Positions 25,762-35,522 are shown, numbered from the stretch's first letter. The stretch: 64,000 bases of DNA from Pseudomonas paraversuta (GCF_904063065.1 NZ_CAJFCL010000002.1:248001-312000), one strand, 5' to 3'. Numbers and translations: made by a program. The notes: generated by a model not told the origin, from the letters alone.

Positions 25762-27108
25762 TCACGACTTGCTGTTGGCTCGCCCCGGATAATTGAGCAC
25801 GAACTGCACGTGCGCCTTTACCCCTGTGGCCAGGGTCGCGTCATCGGCGGTGAAGTAGGGGCTGTGATTGTTGGGGGCCGAGGCCATGTCCTGGTCTGCG
25901 GGAGTGGCCCCCAGAAACACGAACAGCCCCGGGACCTTTTGCGCGTAATACGAGAAGTCTTCGCTGGGCGACAGCGAGGCGGGCAGCCGCTCAACCTTGC
26001 CCGGTGCTGCCAGCTCCAGTGCCGGCACCATGGCCTCGGTCAGGCCCGGGTTGTTGACGGTCACCGGGGTATGGTTGAGCAGCAACAGATCGCCCCGGGT
26101 CTCATAGGCACTGGCAATGCCCTGAACCAGTGGCGGCATTTTTTTCAGGATGGTGTCGCGGATCGCCGGGCTGTTGCTGCGAATGGTCCCGGTGAGTTCG
26201 ACTGACTGCGGGATGATGTTGCTGGCCGAGCCGCCATTGATGGTTCCGACACTGACCACGGCCATGCCCTGGCTCAGATCCGCACGGCGGCTCACCAGGG
26301 TCTGCAGACCACCAATGACGGCGCTGCTGGCAACAATCGGATCGGCTCCGCTCCAGGGTGCCGAGCCATGGGTTTGTTGACCGTTGAGGGTAATGCGGAA
26401 CTGGTCGCTGCTGTTAAGCACCGTGCCGGCCTTGTAGTACAGGTGCCCGGTGGGGTAGCCCGCCATCACGTGAACCCCGAATATGGCTTCAACCTTGGGC
26501 GCGTCCAGTGCGCCGTCACGGATCATGGCCTGGGCACCGATCAGCGTATCGGTCTGCGAGTCATCCACATCGGCGGCGCCTTCTTCGGCCGGCTGGAACA
26601 GAAACACCACGGTACCGGCCACCTGGTCCCGATGCTCGGCCAGTACCCTGGCGGCACCCAACAGCATGGCGGTATGGGTGTCATGACCACAGGCATGCAT
26701 CACCGGCACGGTTTTGCCCAGGCGTATGCCGGTGGCTTTACTGGCATAGGGCAGGTCGTTCATTTCCTTGACGGGCAGCGCGTCCATATCGGCACGCAGT
26801 GCAACCACCGGCCCGGGGAGGCCGCCCTTGAGCACACCGACCACACCTGTTTTACCGACCTGGGTCCGCACTTCGATCCCCAGCGCCTTGAGCCGATCGG
26901 CCACCAGCGCAGCGGTTTTAACCTCCATATTGCCCAGTTCGGGGTTCTGGTGAATGGTGTGGCGCAGATCGATGACGTCCTGGTTGACCGAGGCAACCGC
27001 CGGGTCAACCCAGCTCAGGTTGGCGGCCTGGGTGGTGGTGGCAGTCATTGCGCTGATCAATGCAAGGTATAAGAGGCCAGGTCGTAGCGGCATGGGCATG
27101 CTGTTCAC
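25762..27108 (-). CDS. Exported M20D-family amidohydrolase (hippurate/IAA-amino acid hydrolase type)
   Basis: Zinc-type amidohydrolase of 448 residues that hydrolyses N-acyl amino acids or similar amides. A signal peptide (LLYLALISAMTATTTQA) indicates export. Family metal motifs are VMHACGHDTHTAMLLGAARV and FLFQPAEEGAAD. Conserved segments GTVLNSSDQFRITLNGQQTHG and SEDFSYY belong to the dimerisation lid and second metal site. It stands alone: the MgtC gene is convergent and the MocR gene ends 151 bp upstream. The exact amide substrate is not evident. Confidence 0.87.
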   Translation of the reverse strand: MNSMPMPLRPGLLYLALISAMTATTTQAANLSWVDPAVASVNQDVIDLRHTIHQNPELGNMEVKTAALVADRLKALGIEVRTQVGKTGVVGVLKGGLPGPVVALRADMDALPVKEMNDLPYASKATGIRLGKTVPVMHACGHDTHTAMLLGAARVLAEHRDQVAGTVVFLFQPAEEGAADVDDSQTDTLIGAQAMIRDGALDAPKVEAIFGVHVMAGYPTGHLYYKAGTVLNSSDQFRITLNGQQTHGSAPWSGADPIVASSAVIGGLQTLVSRRADLSQGMAVVSVGTINGGSASNIIPQSVELTGTIRSNSPAIRDTILKKMPPLVQGIASAYETRGDLLLLNHTPVTVNNPGLTEAMVPALELAAPGKVERLPASLSPSEDFSYYAQKVPGLFVFLGATPADQDMASAPNNHSPYFTADDATLATGVKAHVQFVLNYPGRANSKS

Positions 27109-27259
27109 TTCTTGTTGTTGTGGATCCGCTCAGGGTATGTGGTTGCCCTGAGGGGTTCAAAGGCAGCCGGCCGATAGTGTTCGATTACCGGGCATTGGCG
27201 CCGGGCCACCATCGTTGCCATCGCGGGTTAACTCGCTCCTGCAGGGGCCGCGATGTTGC

Positions 27260-28633
27260 TCAGGTGTCTTTGAATACGGCCATCAGCAAGGGGTCATTCA
27301 GGTACGCCACATTGAGCCGGGTCCAGGGGTTGATCCGCGACTGCTCGGGGGAAAAGATGTGCCCCGGGGCGATCATGAAACCCTTGGGCAGCAGCTGCCG
27401 GGTCAGCTCCCGGGCATCGTCGATGTGCTTGAACCTGGCCCACAGGTAGAGGCTCTGCTCCGGACGGCAGAATACTTCGGCGCCGATCTCGTCGAGCATC
27501 TGCAGGCCGGCCGCCGTCGCAGCCTTGAGCCGCTCCTGCAGGCGGATCAGATGCCGCAGGAAATGCCCCTCGGTCAAAATCACATCCACCGTGCGCTCGC
27601 AGAACTCCGATGAGCTGGTGTGCAAAAGCATCTTCAGGTCACCCAGTTCGTCTATCAGTTCCTTGCTGCCGGCGATGAAACCGACCCTGAGCGCCGCCGA
27701 GACCGATTTCGAAAAGCTGCCCACATACAGCGAGTGCCTGAGCTGATCCAGTGCCGATACCTTGATGGCCGAAGCCGGCTTGAAGTCGGCCAGTGCATCG
27801 TCATCCACCAGAATCAAGTTGTGCGCCTGGGCCAGTTGCACCAGACGATGGGCGATGCCTGGCGAGATATCGGAGCCGGTGGGGTTGTGACCCACCGATT
27901 GAATGAAGAACAGCCTGGGCTTGTGCAGGCGCAGATGCTGCTCCAGCACTTCGATGTCCGGCCCTTCGGCTCGCCGCGGTACCGACAGCATGCGCGCACC
28001 TTGCAGTTGCAGCTTGCCGAACAGCGGGTAGTAGCCGGGGTCTTCCACCAGCACCGTATCGCCGGGGGCAATGAAGCGCCGGATGATCAGGTCCAGTGCG
28101 TGATTGGCGCCATGGGTGGTGACGATTTGCCGGGGTGTGGCGTTAATCGAATAGCTGGCCAGTTTCTGCACCAGATGCTGGCGCAAGCCGGCATTGCCCA
28201 GGCGGTTGCCATAGCGAAACAGCGTGCTGACGCCGGTGCGCATGATCTGTCGGGTGAATTTGTCCAGGCGCATATCCATCAGCCATTCCACCGGCGGGAA
28301 GCCCTCACCCAGGGGCGAATGCCCCGGCTCGCGGACAAATTGCTGGCGCATCAGCCAGACGGTGTCCATGGCCCTGGCGTAGGGCAAGGGTTCGTCGGCT
28401 TCGTGGCTGGCAAGCGCCCCCTGACGCACGAAAAATCCCTGCCCGTGGCGGGCTTCGACCAGCCCCTGGGACGCCAGCGATTCGTAGGCATTGATTACCG
28501 TGTTTTTCGAATGGCCGAACAGGCGCATGCATTCACGCAGCGACGGCAACCGATCCCCTGCGCGATAGGTTCCATTGCCGATTTGCTCGCACAACGAAGC
28601 AGCCAGTTGCTGGGGGAGTGTCAGGCGCGTCAT
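27260..28633 (-). CDS. MocR-type regulator divergent from mvaA
   Basis: GntR/aminotransferase fusion regulator of 457 residues. The winged helix is near residues 5-75 (PQQLAASLCEQIGNGTYRAG, then HSKNTVINAYESL). The aminotransferase domain has NPTGSDISP, DDDALADF and the PLP lysine in GSFSKSVSAALRVGF. It is divergent from the HMG-CoA reductase gene, with a 125-bp gap holding GGTAC-type repeats. It is therefore the probable regulator of mevalonate breakdown. That differs from Pseudomonas mevalonii, where a sigma-54 activator has been described (established knowledge). Confidence 0.9.
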   Translation of the reverse strand: MTRLTLPQQLAASLCEQIGNGTYRAGDRLPSLRECMRLFGHSKNTVINAYESLASQGLVEARHGQGFFVRQGALASHEADEPLPYARAMDTVWLMRQQFVREPGHSPLGEGFPPVEWLMDMRLDKFTRQIMRTGVSTLFRYGNRLGNAGLRQHLVQKLASYSINATPRQIVTTHGANHALDLIIRRFIAPGDTVLVEDPGYYPLFGKLQLQGARMLSVPRRAEGPDIEVLEQHLRLHKPRLFFIQSVGHNPTGSDISPGIAHRLVQLAQAHNLILVDDDALADFKPASAIKVSALDQLRHSLYVGSFSKSVSAALRVGFIAGSKELIDELGDLKMLLHTSSSEFCERTVDVILTEGHFLRHLIRLQERLKAATAAGLQMLDEIGAEVFCRPEQSLYLWARFKHIDDARELTRQLLPKGFMIAPGHIFSPEQSRINPWTRLNVAYLNDPLLMAVFKDT

Positions 28634-28660
28634 GGTCCGGAGTCCCTGAAATCAGAGGAG

Positions 28661-28695
28661 GGTACAGCTTGGGTACTGTTTGTCCGAACTGTACC
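28661..28695. promoter_or_regulatory. GGTAC(A/T)G repeats between MocR gene and mvaA
   Basis: GGTACAG (28661-28667), GGTACTG (28672-28678) and CTGTACC (28689-28695) form direct and inverted repeats about one to two helical turns apart. This is a plausible MocR operator in the divergent promoter. Confidence 0.55.
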
Positions 28696-28758
28696 TTTTA
28701 CCCGGGGCCAAGGCGAATTAGGGTGCAGGTCAAACAATAAAGACCACAGGATTTGTTT

Positions 28759-30045
28759 ATGAGCCTTGATTCGCGCCTTCCGATGTTCCGCAGCATGACC
28801 CCGTCCGCGCGTCTGGGGCACTTGCAAGAGGTGCTCAAACTGAGCGCCGAGGACGTTGCCCTGCTCAGCGATGCGGGTGCACTGGCGCTGGAAGTCGCCG
28901 ACGGGATGATCGAAAACGTCATAGGGACCTTTGAACTGCCCTACGCGGTTGCCAGCAATTTCCAGATCAATGGCCGCGATGTGGTAGTGCCGATGGTGGT
29001 GGAAGAACCTTCGGTGGTGGCTGCGGCGTCCTTCATGGCGAAACTGGCGCGCGAGGCCGGGGGCTTTCAGACTTCAAGTTCGCTACCGCTGATGCGGGCC
29101 CAGGTACAGATTGTCGAGGTTCCGGACCCGTACAACGCCCGCCTGAGCCTGATGCGGCGCAAGGACGAAATCATCGAGCTGGCCAACCGCAAGGATCAGT
29201 TGCTCAACAGGCTCGGCGGCGGTTGCCGCGATATCGAGGTGCATACCTTCGCCCAAAGCCCGCGCGGGCCGATGCTGGTTGCCCACTTGATCGTCGATGT
29301 ACGCGATGCCATGGGCGCCAACACCGTGAACACCATGGCCGAGGCCGTGGCTCCGTTGATGGAAGAGATCACCGGCGGCAAGGTGCGGCTGCGGATTCTT
29401 TCCAACCTCGCCGACCTGCGTCTGGCCCGGGCCCAGATCCGCGTGGCACCGCAGTTGCTGACCACGGCTTCGTTCAAGGGCGAGGACGTGATTGAGGGCA
29501 TTCTCGATGCCTACAATTTTGCGGTGGTTGACCCTTACCGCGCCGCCACCCACAACAAAGGCATCATGAACGGGATCGACCCGCTGATCGTTGCCACGGG
29601 CAATGACTGGCGGGCGGTGGAGGCGGGTGCCCACGCTTATGCCTGTCGCAATGGTCATTACGGCTCCCTGACCACCTGGGAAAAAGACACCGCAGGCAAT
29701 CTGGTGGGCACCCTGGAAATGCCCATGCCTGTGGGCCTGGTGGGCGGCGCCACCAAAACCCATCCGCTGGCCCAACTATCGTTGCGCATCCTGGGGGTGA
29801 AGACTGCCCAGGAACTGGCCGAAATTGCCGTGGCCGTAGGCCTGGCGCAAAACCTCGGCGCATTGCGGGCGCTGTCTACCGAAGGCATTCAACGTGGACA
29901 TATGGCCTTGCACGCCCGCAACATCGCCCTGTCTGCGGGGGCCCGTGGCGAAGAGGTGAGCTGGCTGGTGGCACAAATGGTCGAGGCCGGTGATGTGCGT
30001 GCCGACCATGCGGCCACCTTGCTCAAACACAAGCGGGGGCTGTAG
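28759..30045 (+). CDS. mvaA: Degradative hydroxymethylglutaryl-CoA reductase (class II)
   Basis: NAD-linked HMG-CoA reductase of 428 residues, which in mevalonate-degrading bacteria oxidises mevalonate plus CoA to HMG-CoA. Length and sequence closely match the P. mevalonii enzyme, with long identical blocks such as [20 protein letters not shown]. Catalytic residues are present: Glu in VVEEPS, Lys in [12 protein letters not shown], Asp in [10 protein letters not shown], and His in [15 protein letters not shown] 28759 has an AGGA site seven bases upstream; an in-frame TTG at 28753 is less likely. It heads a cluster with two membrane proteins. No HMG-CoA lyase gene is in the window. Confidence 0.95.
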   Translation: MSLDSRLPMFRSMTPSARLGHLQEVLKLSAEDVALLSDAGALALEVADGMIENVIGTFELPYAVASNFQINGRDVVVPMVVEEPSVVAAASFMAKLAREAGGFQTSSSLPLMRAQVQIVEVPDPYNARLSLMRRKDEIIELANRKDQLLNRLGGGCRDIEVHTFAQSPRGPMLVAHLIVDVRDAMGANTVNTMAEAVAPLMEEITGGKVRLRILSNLADLRLARAQIRVAPQLLTTASFKGEDVIEGILDAYNFAVVDPYRAATHNKGIMNGIDPLIVATGNDWRAVEAGAHAYACRNGHYGSLTTWEKDTAGNLVGTLEMPMPVGLVGGATKTHPLAQLSLRILGVKTAQELAEIAVAVGLAQNLGALRALSTEGIQRGHMALHARNIALSAGARGEEVSWLVAQMVEAGDVRADHAATLLKHKRGL

Positions 30046-30060
30046 GACTGCCCCGCCAAC

Positions 30061-30123
30061 CCTGTAGGAGCGAGCTCTTGGTCGCCGGGTTGAAAAAGCT
30101 CGCGAGCAAGCTCGCTCCTACAG
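30061..30123. repeat. REP doublet, type B
   Basis: cctgtaggagcgagct and gagcaagctcgctcctacag face each other between mvaA and the TctB-like gene. The hairpin could alter expression of the downstream genes relative to mvaA. Confidence 0.88.
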
Positions 30124-30191
30124 ACAAGATGGCCCCTGCCGGGGTAGGCGCCATCTCTTCATCTCCATAACAATAAAAGTGGGAGAACTCT

Positions 30192-30650
30192 TTGAAACCC
30201 GAACTCTACGAAGTATGGGGCGACACTGTCGATGCCCGTCACCTGGTGTACGCCATTGGCATTGGCGCAGTGGTCAGCCTCAGCGCATTTTTCGTCGCCC
30301 AGCACTTTCTGCTGATGTGGGTGGAGTCGGCGCAGATGGCACGGGCCTACGCCATGCTGGTGGGCATCCTCGGCTGTCTGGCAGGCGGGGCCATCAGCGC
30401 CACCCTGTTTAAACCCAAGCGCCATGTGGTGGAACATCAGGCTGACCCGGCATGGCGCGCGCAAGTGCTGGTGGAATTGCAGAACGAGTTCGGCGACCTC
30501 GGGCGGCTCGCTGACTTGCCGCCAGAAACCGTGGCCGAGCTTCGGGAAATGGACCTCTACGATCTGTTCGCCAACTATGAAAAGGACCTGGCTGCAGCCC
30601 CGGTCGCTGATGCGGCCAGTGGCCTGAGTGTCAGTGGGAGCCGGTCATGA
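30192..30650 (+). CDS. Small membrane protein, TctB-like transporter subunit
   Basis: A 152-residue protein with two clear hydrophobic segments (YAIGIGAVVSLSAFFVAQHF and AYAMLVGILGCLAGGAIS) and a hydrophilic C-terminal half. Its size, position and 4-bp ATGA overlap with the large permease gene suggest the small subunit of a tripartite tricarboxylate-type carrier. It could not be assigned from sequence alone. The TTG start at 30192 follows a gggag site. The coupled pair lies downstream of mvaA and is a candidate mevalonate importer (inference). No periplasmic TctC-type binding protein is present here. Confidence 0.65.
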   Translation: MKPELYEVWGDTVDARHLVYAIGIGAVVSLSAFFVAQHFLLMWVESAQMARAYAMLVGILGCLAGGAISATLFKPKRHVVEHQADPAWRAQVLVELQNEFGDLGRLADLPPETVAELREMDLYDLFANYEKDLAAAPVADAASGLSVSGSRS

Positions 30651-32020
30651 TCGCGCCCTTGCTGGAGCAGATTGTTATCGCCCTGGGCATGGGCATTTTG
30701 GGCGCAGTGATTTTTGCCGGTATCGGGCTGATCTCCGGCAGCGATGAAACCACGACCCTGGCCCCCCTGACCCTGCTGGTGGTGTTGCTCGGAGTTCCGG
30801 CCCCCGGCGTGCTGACCTTTTTTCTCGCCGGCGCCGTGGCCAAACACATGACCCACGCCGTGCCCACTGCACTGCTGGGTATCCCCGGCGACACCCTGGC
30901 CACACCGCTGATGCGCGAAGCCAACCTGTTGCGCAAGCTCGGGGTGCCGCATATCGCCTTGCGCAAGATGATCTCGGGGGCGGTGATCGCCGCCTTGATC
31001 GCCGTGCCGATGGCCGTGTTGTTCGCGGTGATGCTGGCGCCGTTCGGCGATGCCATCAAGCGCAGTGCACCGTGGATTTTCCTGGCGGCGGCGATCGCCA
31101 TTGCCTGGTTTTCCAAAGGCCGGCTGGCGGCCGTACTGGCCTTGATTCCCTTTGTGCTGATCATCCTCGGTTTGCAAGCCCTCACCGGGCAATTCGGGGT
31201 CAAGCTCAGCGTCAGTTACTTTCTGGGCATTGCCATAGGCCCGTTGATCGCGGCCCTGTTCGCCTTGCTTGCACCTGACGAGCGCCGCAGCATGCGTCGC
31301 AGCGAAGTGCGCACTTTCTCCCTGTCACCGGATGTCAAAAGCGCCGGTGGCTACTTCCCCAATCCGTTGAAGGTGCTCGACAGCCAGCAAAGCCGCTGGA
31401 CCGCCATCACCGCGGTAATTTCCAGCGCCACCTTTGTCTTCAGCCCGGTGGCCATGACCGTGATTCTGGGGGAACTGGTCGGCTCCAGAATCAAGCATGT
31501 CTACCATCGCCTGACCACGGTGATCACTGCGCGCAACGGGGTGACGGAGTCGACCTACATCGCCGAAGCGCTGATCCCGCTGATTGCCTTCGGACTGCCC
31601 CTCAGCCCGGTGGCGGCGGGCCCGGCAGCACCGCTGTTCAATGCACCGCCACGCTTTACTGTGGACTCGGCCACCGGTGAGGTGCACAACCTGCACACGC
31701 TGCTCAGCACCTGGGAGTTTTTCGGCTACGGCATGCTGGCGGTGATCGTTGCGATTCTGATCGCCTATCCATTCACCATGAACTACGCCTACCGTGCGGC
31801 TTCCTGGGTCACGCGCAAGATCAGCCACGAGGCGGTAATCGCCACCTTTGTGGGGCTGATACTGGTGATCGGCATTTGGGAAGGCGGCTTGCTGGGGCTG
31901 CTGGTGATCGTCACCGTGGGGCTGCTGGGCGGGTTCCTCTCGCGTTTTCTGGGCTTCAACATCGGTGTGCAGTTCATGGGCTACTACACCGCCGTACTGA
32001 CCGTGCCGGCGCTGCTATGA
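30647..32020 (+). CDS. Large membrane permease, divergent TctA-like
   Basis: A 457-residue inner-membrane protein with about ten hydrophobic segments. The segment VPTALLGIPGDTLATPLMRE resembles the conserved TctA loop of tripartite tricarboxylate carriers (where NTPGD is usual), followed by a glycine-rich helix pair. The C-terminal half has GILGCLAGG-like and GVQFMGYYTAVLTVP hydrophobic repeats. It is translationally coupled to the small subunit before it. Proximity to mvaA makes mevalonate or a related hydroxy acid the most likely substrate, but this is inference. A REP hairpin and a strong terminator follow. Confidence 0.7.
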   Translation: MIAPLLEQIVIALGMGILGAVIFAGIGLISGSDETTTLAPLTLLVVLLGVPAPGVLTFFLAGAVAKHMTHAVPTALLGIPGDTLATPLMREANLLRKLGVPHIALRKMISGAVIAALIAVPMAVLFAVMLAPFGDAIKRSAPWIFLAAAIAIAWFSKGRLAAVLALIPFVLIILGLQALTGQFGVKLSVSYFLGIAIGPLIAALFALLAPDERRSMRRSEVRTFSLSPDVKSAGGYFPNPLKVLDSQQSRWTAITAVISSATFVFSPVAMTVILGELVGSRIKHVYHRLTTVITARNGVTESTYIAEALIPLIAFGLPLSPVAAGPAAPLFNAPPRFTVDSATGEVHNLHTLLSTWEFFGYGMLAVIVAILIAYPFTMNYAYRAASWVTRKISHEAVIATFVGLILVIGIWEGGLLGLLVIVTVGLLGGFLSRFLGFNIGVQFMGYYTAVLTVPALL

Positions 32021-32021
32021 C

Positions 32022-32079
32022 CCTGTAGGAGTGAGCTTGCTCGCGAGCTCCTGGTCTTGAAATAGCTCGCTCCTACAGG
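32022..32079. repeat. REP doublet, type B (imperfect)
   Basis: cctgtaggagtgagcttgct and a shortened inverted partner tagctcgctcctacagg lie directly after the permease stop codon. Confidence 0.85.
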
Positions 32080-32106
32080 TTGGAAGGGCAAAAAATCATA
32101 AATTCG

Positions 32107-32131
32107 AAAAGCCCCGCCCGGGGCTTTTTTT
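32107..32131 (+). terminator. Rho-independent terminator of the mvaA cluster
   Basis: aaaagccccg-ccc-ggggctttttt is a GC-rich stem followed by a T run, 87 bp after the permease gene. It ends the mevalonate cluster. Confidence 0.9.
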
Positions 32132-32249
32132 ATGCCTAAGGTAATGCGAATAAGTTATTGGCTGACTCTTTTTAAGATCGTTTAGCTTTAAGTCATCGCC
32201 GGTTACAAACCGCTAAACGTCTTTTTGTTGATTCTTGGGGGAGTAAGCC

Positions 32250-33287
32250 ATGCCGTATACACGGGACATTAGCGCCTTGCCGATTCTGGATCTGTCTTTG
32301 CTGGACGGTAGTGCGCTCCAGCGTCAGGGGTTTCTTGACGATCTGCGCCACGCCGCGCGGGATGTCGGTTTTTTCTATCTGACCGGGCATGGCATCGACA
32401 GCGGGTTGTTGCAGCAGGTACAGGCCAGCGCCCGGCAATTTTTTGCCTTGCCGGAGAGCGAAAAAACCGCGGTGGGCATGATCAATTCACCGCACTTTCG
32501 CGGCTACAACCGCGCCGCTTCCGAGATCACCCGGGGTCAGCCCGATCTGCGTGAGCAGTTCGATGTGGGCGCCGAAAGAGCAGTGCTGCCCAGCGCTGAC
32601 AACAGCCCCTGGTGGGCTCGCCTGCAAGGCCCTAACCAGTGGCCGGCGGCGCTGCCCGAACTGAAACCGTTGCTGCTTGACTGGCAGCAAGCCATGACCG
32701 GCATGTCACTGCGGTTGCTGCGGGCCTTTGCCGAGGCGTTGTCGCTGCCACAGGACGCTTTCGACCGCTTGTACGGCGATAAGCCCAATGAGCATGTCAA
32801 GTTGATGCGCTATCCGGGACAGGCGCCAGAGCAAAGCAATCAGGGGGTGGGGGCGCACAAGGATTCGGGCTTCCTCAGCTTTCTGCTGCAGGACCGCCAG
32901 GGCGGTCTGCAAGTGGAGATTGAAGAGGGGCGCTGGATCGATGCACTGCCGCTGGACAACACCCTGGTGGTGAATATCGGTGAGCTGCTGGAGTTGGCCA
33001 CCAACGGCTATCTGCGTGCCACGGTGCACCGGGTGGTGTCACCGCCCGTGGGCAGTGAGCGGCTGTCGATTGCATTCTTCCTCGGCGCGCAACTGGATGC
33101 CGTGGTGCCGCTGTATCCATTGCCCACGGTATTGCTGCGTGAGGCGCGGGGACCGGTCAGCGATCCGGATAACCCGTTGTTCCGTGATGTGGGCTGGAAC
33201 TATCTCAAGGGCCGCCTGCGCTCGCACCCTGATGTTGCCCGGCGCTACTACGCCGACGCCCTGATTCCCAACGCGCTCAGCGCTTGA
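32250..33287 (+). CDS. 2-oxoglutarate/Fe(II)-dependent oxygenase (isopenicillin N synthase-like)
   Basis: A 345-residue non-heme iron oxygenase of the IPNS/2OG family. N-terminal dioxygenase region: LRHAARDVGFFYLTGHGID. Iron ligands His203 and Asp205 are in GAHKDSG, and the distal His260 is in ATVHRVV. The 2OG-binding Arg271 with Ser is in ERLSIAF. A ggggga site precedes ATG 32250. It is followed 14 bp later by a MetQ/MetN/MetI-type importer, suggesting it acts on the imported amino-acid-like compound. Such oxygenases are often annotated near sulfur or methionine uptake genes in Pseudomonas. The substrate is unknown. Confidence 0.87.
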   Translation: MPYTRDISALPILDLSLLDGSALQRQGFLDDLRHAARDVGFFYLTGHGIDSGLLQQVQASARQFFALPESEKTAVGMINSPHFRGYNRAASEITRGQPDLREQFDVGAERAVLPSADNSPWWARLQGPNQWPAALPELKPLLLDWQQAMTGMSLRLLRAFAEALSLPQDAFDRLYGDKPNEHVKLMRYPGQAPEQSNQGVGAHKDSGFLSFLLQDRQGGLQVEIEEGRWIDALPLDNTLVVNIGELLELATNGYLRATVHRVVSPPVGSERLSIAFFLGAQLDAVVPLYPLPTVLLREARGPVSDPDNPLFRDVGWNYLKGRLRSHPDVARRYYADALIPNALSA

Positions 33288-33301
33288 TTAAGGACTGCAC
33301 C

Positions 33302-34117
33302 ATGTTCAAAAAAACTGGCTTGACCCTGGCTGTGCTTGGCGCGTTGCTGACTTCCTTCAGTGCCCTGGCCCAGGAACCGTTGCGGGTGGCAGTGGACCCG
33401 GTACCCCATGCGCAAATCCTGGCGTATGTACAAAAAATCGATCCGCAGTTGAATCTCAAGGTGATCGAGATCCCCAATGGTGTGAACTCCAATGAGCTGC
33501 TGGCCCATGGTGAGGTGGATGCCAACTATTTTCAGCATCTGCCGTATCTGAAAACCCAGGAGCAGGCCCTCGGGCAAAAATTTGTGGTGGCCGCCACGGT
33601 GCATATCGAGCCACTGGGGATTTATTCCCATCGTCACAAGACCTTCGCCGAGGTGCCGCAACAAGGTACGGTCGCCGTGCCTAACAACGTCACCAACCTC
33701 AGTCGCTCACTGTACCTGTTGCAGGACAACGGGCTGATCAAGCTCAAGCCCGGTTTCAATGACCCGGCCACCGATCAGGCGACGCTCAAGGACATTGCCG
33801 AAAACCCGAAACAGCTGAAGATTCTGGAAATCGAATCGCCGCAGATTCCCCGCGCCCTGGATGATGTGGACCTGGCGGTGATCAACGGCAACTACGCGCT
33901 GGAAGCAGGCCTGGTGCCGGCCAAGGATGCGCTGGGGCTGGAGAAAGCCGAGGGTAACCCCTACGCCAATATTCTGGTGACCGTCCCGAAACTGCAGGAC
34001 GACCCGCGAATCAGACAACTGGCCAAAGACCTGACTTCCCCAGAGGTTGCCAAGTACATCAACGACACTTTCTCGGGCTCGGTGCTTGCGGTCGCGGTCC
34101 CGGACAGCAAGCCATGA
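33302..34117 (+). CDS. metQ: MetQ/NlpA-family substrate-binding protein
   Basis: A 271-residue periplasmic binding protein of the NlpA/MetQ family. The signal peptide ([17 protein letters not shown]) ends without a lipobox cysteine, so it is probably soluble, not a lipoprotein like E. coli MetQ. Family segments are [25 protein letters not shown], split here for readability as NGVNSNELL and [11 protein letters not shown], then [15 protein letters not shown] and [16 protein letters not shown] 33302 has a taaggac site. It overlaps the ATPase gene by 4 bp. The ligand could be methionine or a derivative modified by the neighbouring oxygenase. Confidence 0.88.
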   Translation: MFKKTGLTLAVLGALLTSFSALAQEPLRVAVDPVPHAQILAYVQKIDPQLNLKVIEIPNGVNSNELLAHGEVDANYFQHLPYLKTQEQALGQKFVVAATVHIEPLGIYSHRHKTFAEVPQQGTVAVPNNVTNLSRSLYLLQDNGLIKLKPGFNDPATDQATLKDIAENPKQLKILEIESPQIPRALDDVDLAVINGNYALEAGLVPAKDALGLEKAEGNPYANILVTVPKLQDDPRIRQLAKDLTSPEVAKYINDTFSGSVLAVAVPDSKP

Positions 34118-34860
34118 TTGTCGTCGAGCAGTTGAGCAAAACCTACGCGCCCGGGCAGCCGCCGGCGCTGGATCAGGTGTCGCTGAGCATTGCCGATGGC
34201 GCGATTTTCGGGATTCTCGGGCGTAGCGGGGCGGGCAAGTCGACGTTGCTGCGGTGTCTCAATCTGCTCGAACGCCCCAGCTCCGGGCGCATTCTGCTGG
34301 ATGGTGCTGACCTGACGGCCCTGTCTGACGCTGAACTGCGCCGCCAGCGTCAGCGCATCGGCATGATTTTTCAGGGTTTCAATCTGCTGCACTCACGCAA
34401 TGTCTTCGACAACGTGGCCGTGCCCCTGGAGATTGCCCGGGTGAGTAAAGAGCAGCGCCACAGCCGGGTCCGCGAGCTGCTGGATCTGGTGGGCTTGAGC
34501 GACAAGGCACAGGCGTTTCCATCGCAGCTGTCCGGCGGGCAAAAACAGCGGGTCGGTATTGCCCGGGCCCTGGCTGGACGCCCGGCTTACATCCTGTCGG
34601 ATGAAGCCACCAGCGCTCTGGACCCGGAAACCACGGATTCGATTCTGCAATTGCTGCGCAATATCAACCGGCAATTGGGGGTGACCATCGTGTTGATCAC
34701 CCACGAACTGGAGGTGGTCAAGGCCATTTGCGACAGCGCAGTGTCCCTGGCCGCCGGACGCATAGTGGAGAGCGGCAGCCTGGTGCAGTTGCAGGCTGAC
34801 CCGTCGTCAAAACTGGGGCGTTTACTGGCTCCGGGTCTGCAAGTGGTGAGGGCAGGATGA
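34114..34860 (+). CDS. metN: MetN-type ABC transporter ATPase lacking the NIL domain
   Basis: ATP-binding subunit of a methionine-type importer, 248 residues. Walker [10 protein letters not shown], signature [15 protein letters not shown], Walker [14 protein letters not shown] and H-loop LITHELEV are intact. Usual MetN proteins are about 340 residues with a C-terminal NIL domain that binds methionine and blocks transport. That domain is absent here and the gene ends just after the ATPase fold. Uptake would then lack methionine trans-inhibition (inference). It has 4-bp overlaps with both neighbours, showing tight coupling. Confidence 0.88.
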   Translation: MIVVEQLSKTYAPGQPPALDQVSLSIADGAIFGILGRSGAGKSTLLRCLNLLERPSSGRILLDGADLTALSDAELRRQRQRIGMIFQGFNLLHSRNVFDNVAVPLEIARVSKEQRHSRVRELLDLVGLSDKAQAFPSQLSGGQKQRVGIARALAGRPAYILSDEATSALDPETTDSILQLLRNINRQLGVTIVLITHELEVVKAICDSAVSLAAGRIVESGSLVQLQADPSSKLGRLLAPGLQVVRAG

Positions 34861-35522
34861 AAACGGACTGGCATGACATTCTTCAACTGTTGCTCACCGC
34901 CACTGGCGAAACCCTGTACATGGTGCTGCTGGCCGCACTCTTCACCGTGCTGATCGGCCTGCCGCTGGGGGTGCTGCTGTTCATCAGCCGTCGCGACGGG
35001 TTGTTTCCCTTGCCACGGCTTAACCGGGTGCTGGGGGCGGTGATCAACCTAGGGCGCTCGTTGCCCTTTGTGGTGCTGCTGATTGCCCTGATTCCGCTGA
35101 CCCGGTTGCTGGTGGGCACCACCCTGGGCAGCACGGCTGCGGTGGTGCCGATCACCATCGGGGCCTTTCCGTTTTTTGCCCGGATTGTCGAGAACGCGCT
35201 GGATGAAGTGGACAAGGGCCGGATCGAAGCAATCCTGGCGATGGGCGGCCACATTGGCCATGTGATTTTCAAGGTGCTATTGCCCGAAGCGCTGCCGGCC
35301 TTGTTGGCGGGCATTACCCTGACCCTGGTGATGCTGATCGGCTTTTCATCCATGGCCGGGGTCATTGGTGGTGGCGGCCTGGGTGACCTGGCGATCCGTT
35401 ATGGCTATCAGCGCTTCAATAATCAGGTGATGGTGGCCACGGTGGTGGTGCTGGTGATTCTGGTACAGAGCGTGCAGAGCCTGGGTGACGGGCTGGTGCG
35501 GTCACTGGCCCATCGGCGCTGA
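34857..35522 (+). CDS. metI: MetI-type ABC transporter permease
   Basis: Inner-membrane permease of 221 residues with five to six hydrophobic segments. The ATPase-coupling (EAA) motif is visible in [24 protein letters not shown], here read as EAILAMGG then KVLLPEALP. The ending [20 protein letters not shown] is typical of MetI. It completes the MetQ/MetN/MetI set, overlapping the ATPase gene by 4 bp. The following 160 bp are non-coding up to the gamma-glutamyltransferase gene. Confidence 0.9.
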   Translation: MKTDWHDILQLLLTATGETLYMVLLAALFTVLIGLPLGVLLFISRRDGLFPLPRLNRVLGAVINLGRSLPFVVLLIALIPLTRLLVGTTLGSTAAVVPITIGAFPFFARIVENALDEVDKGRIEAILAMGGHIGHVIFKVLLPEALPALLAGITLTLVMLIGFSSMAGVIGGGGLGDLAIRYGYQRFNNQVMVATVVVLVILVQSVQSLGDGLVRSLAHRR

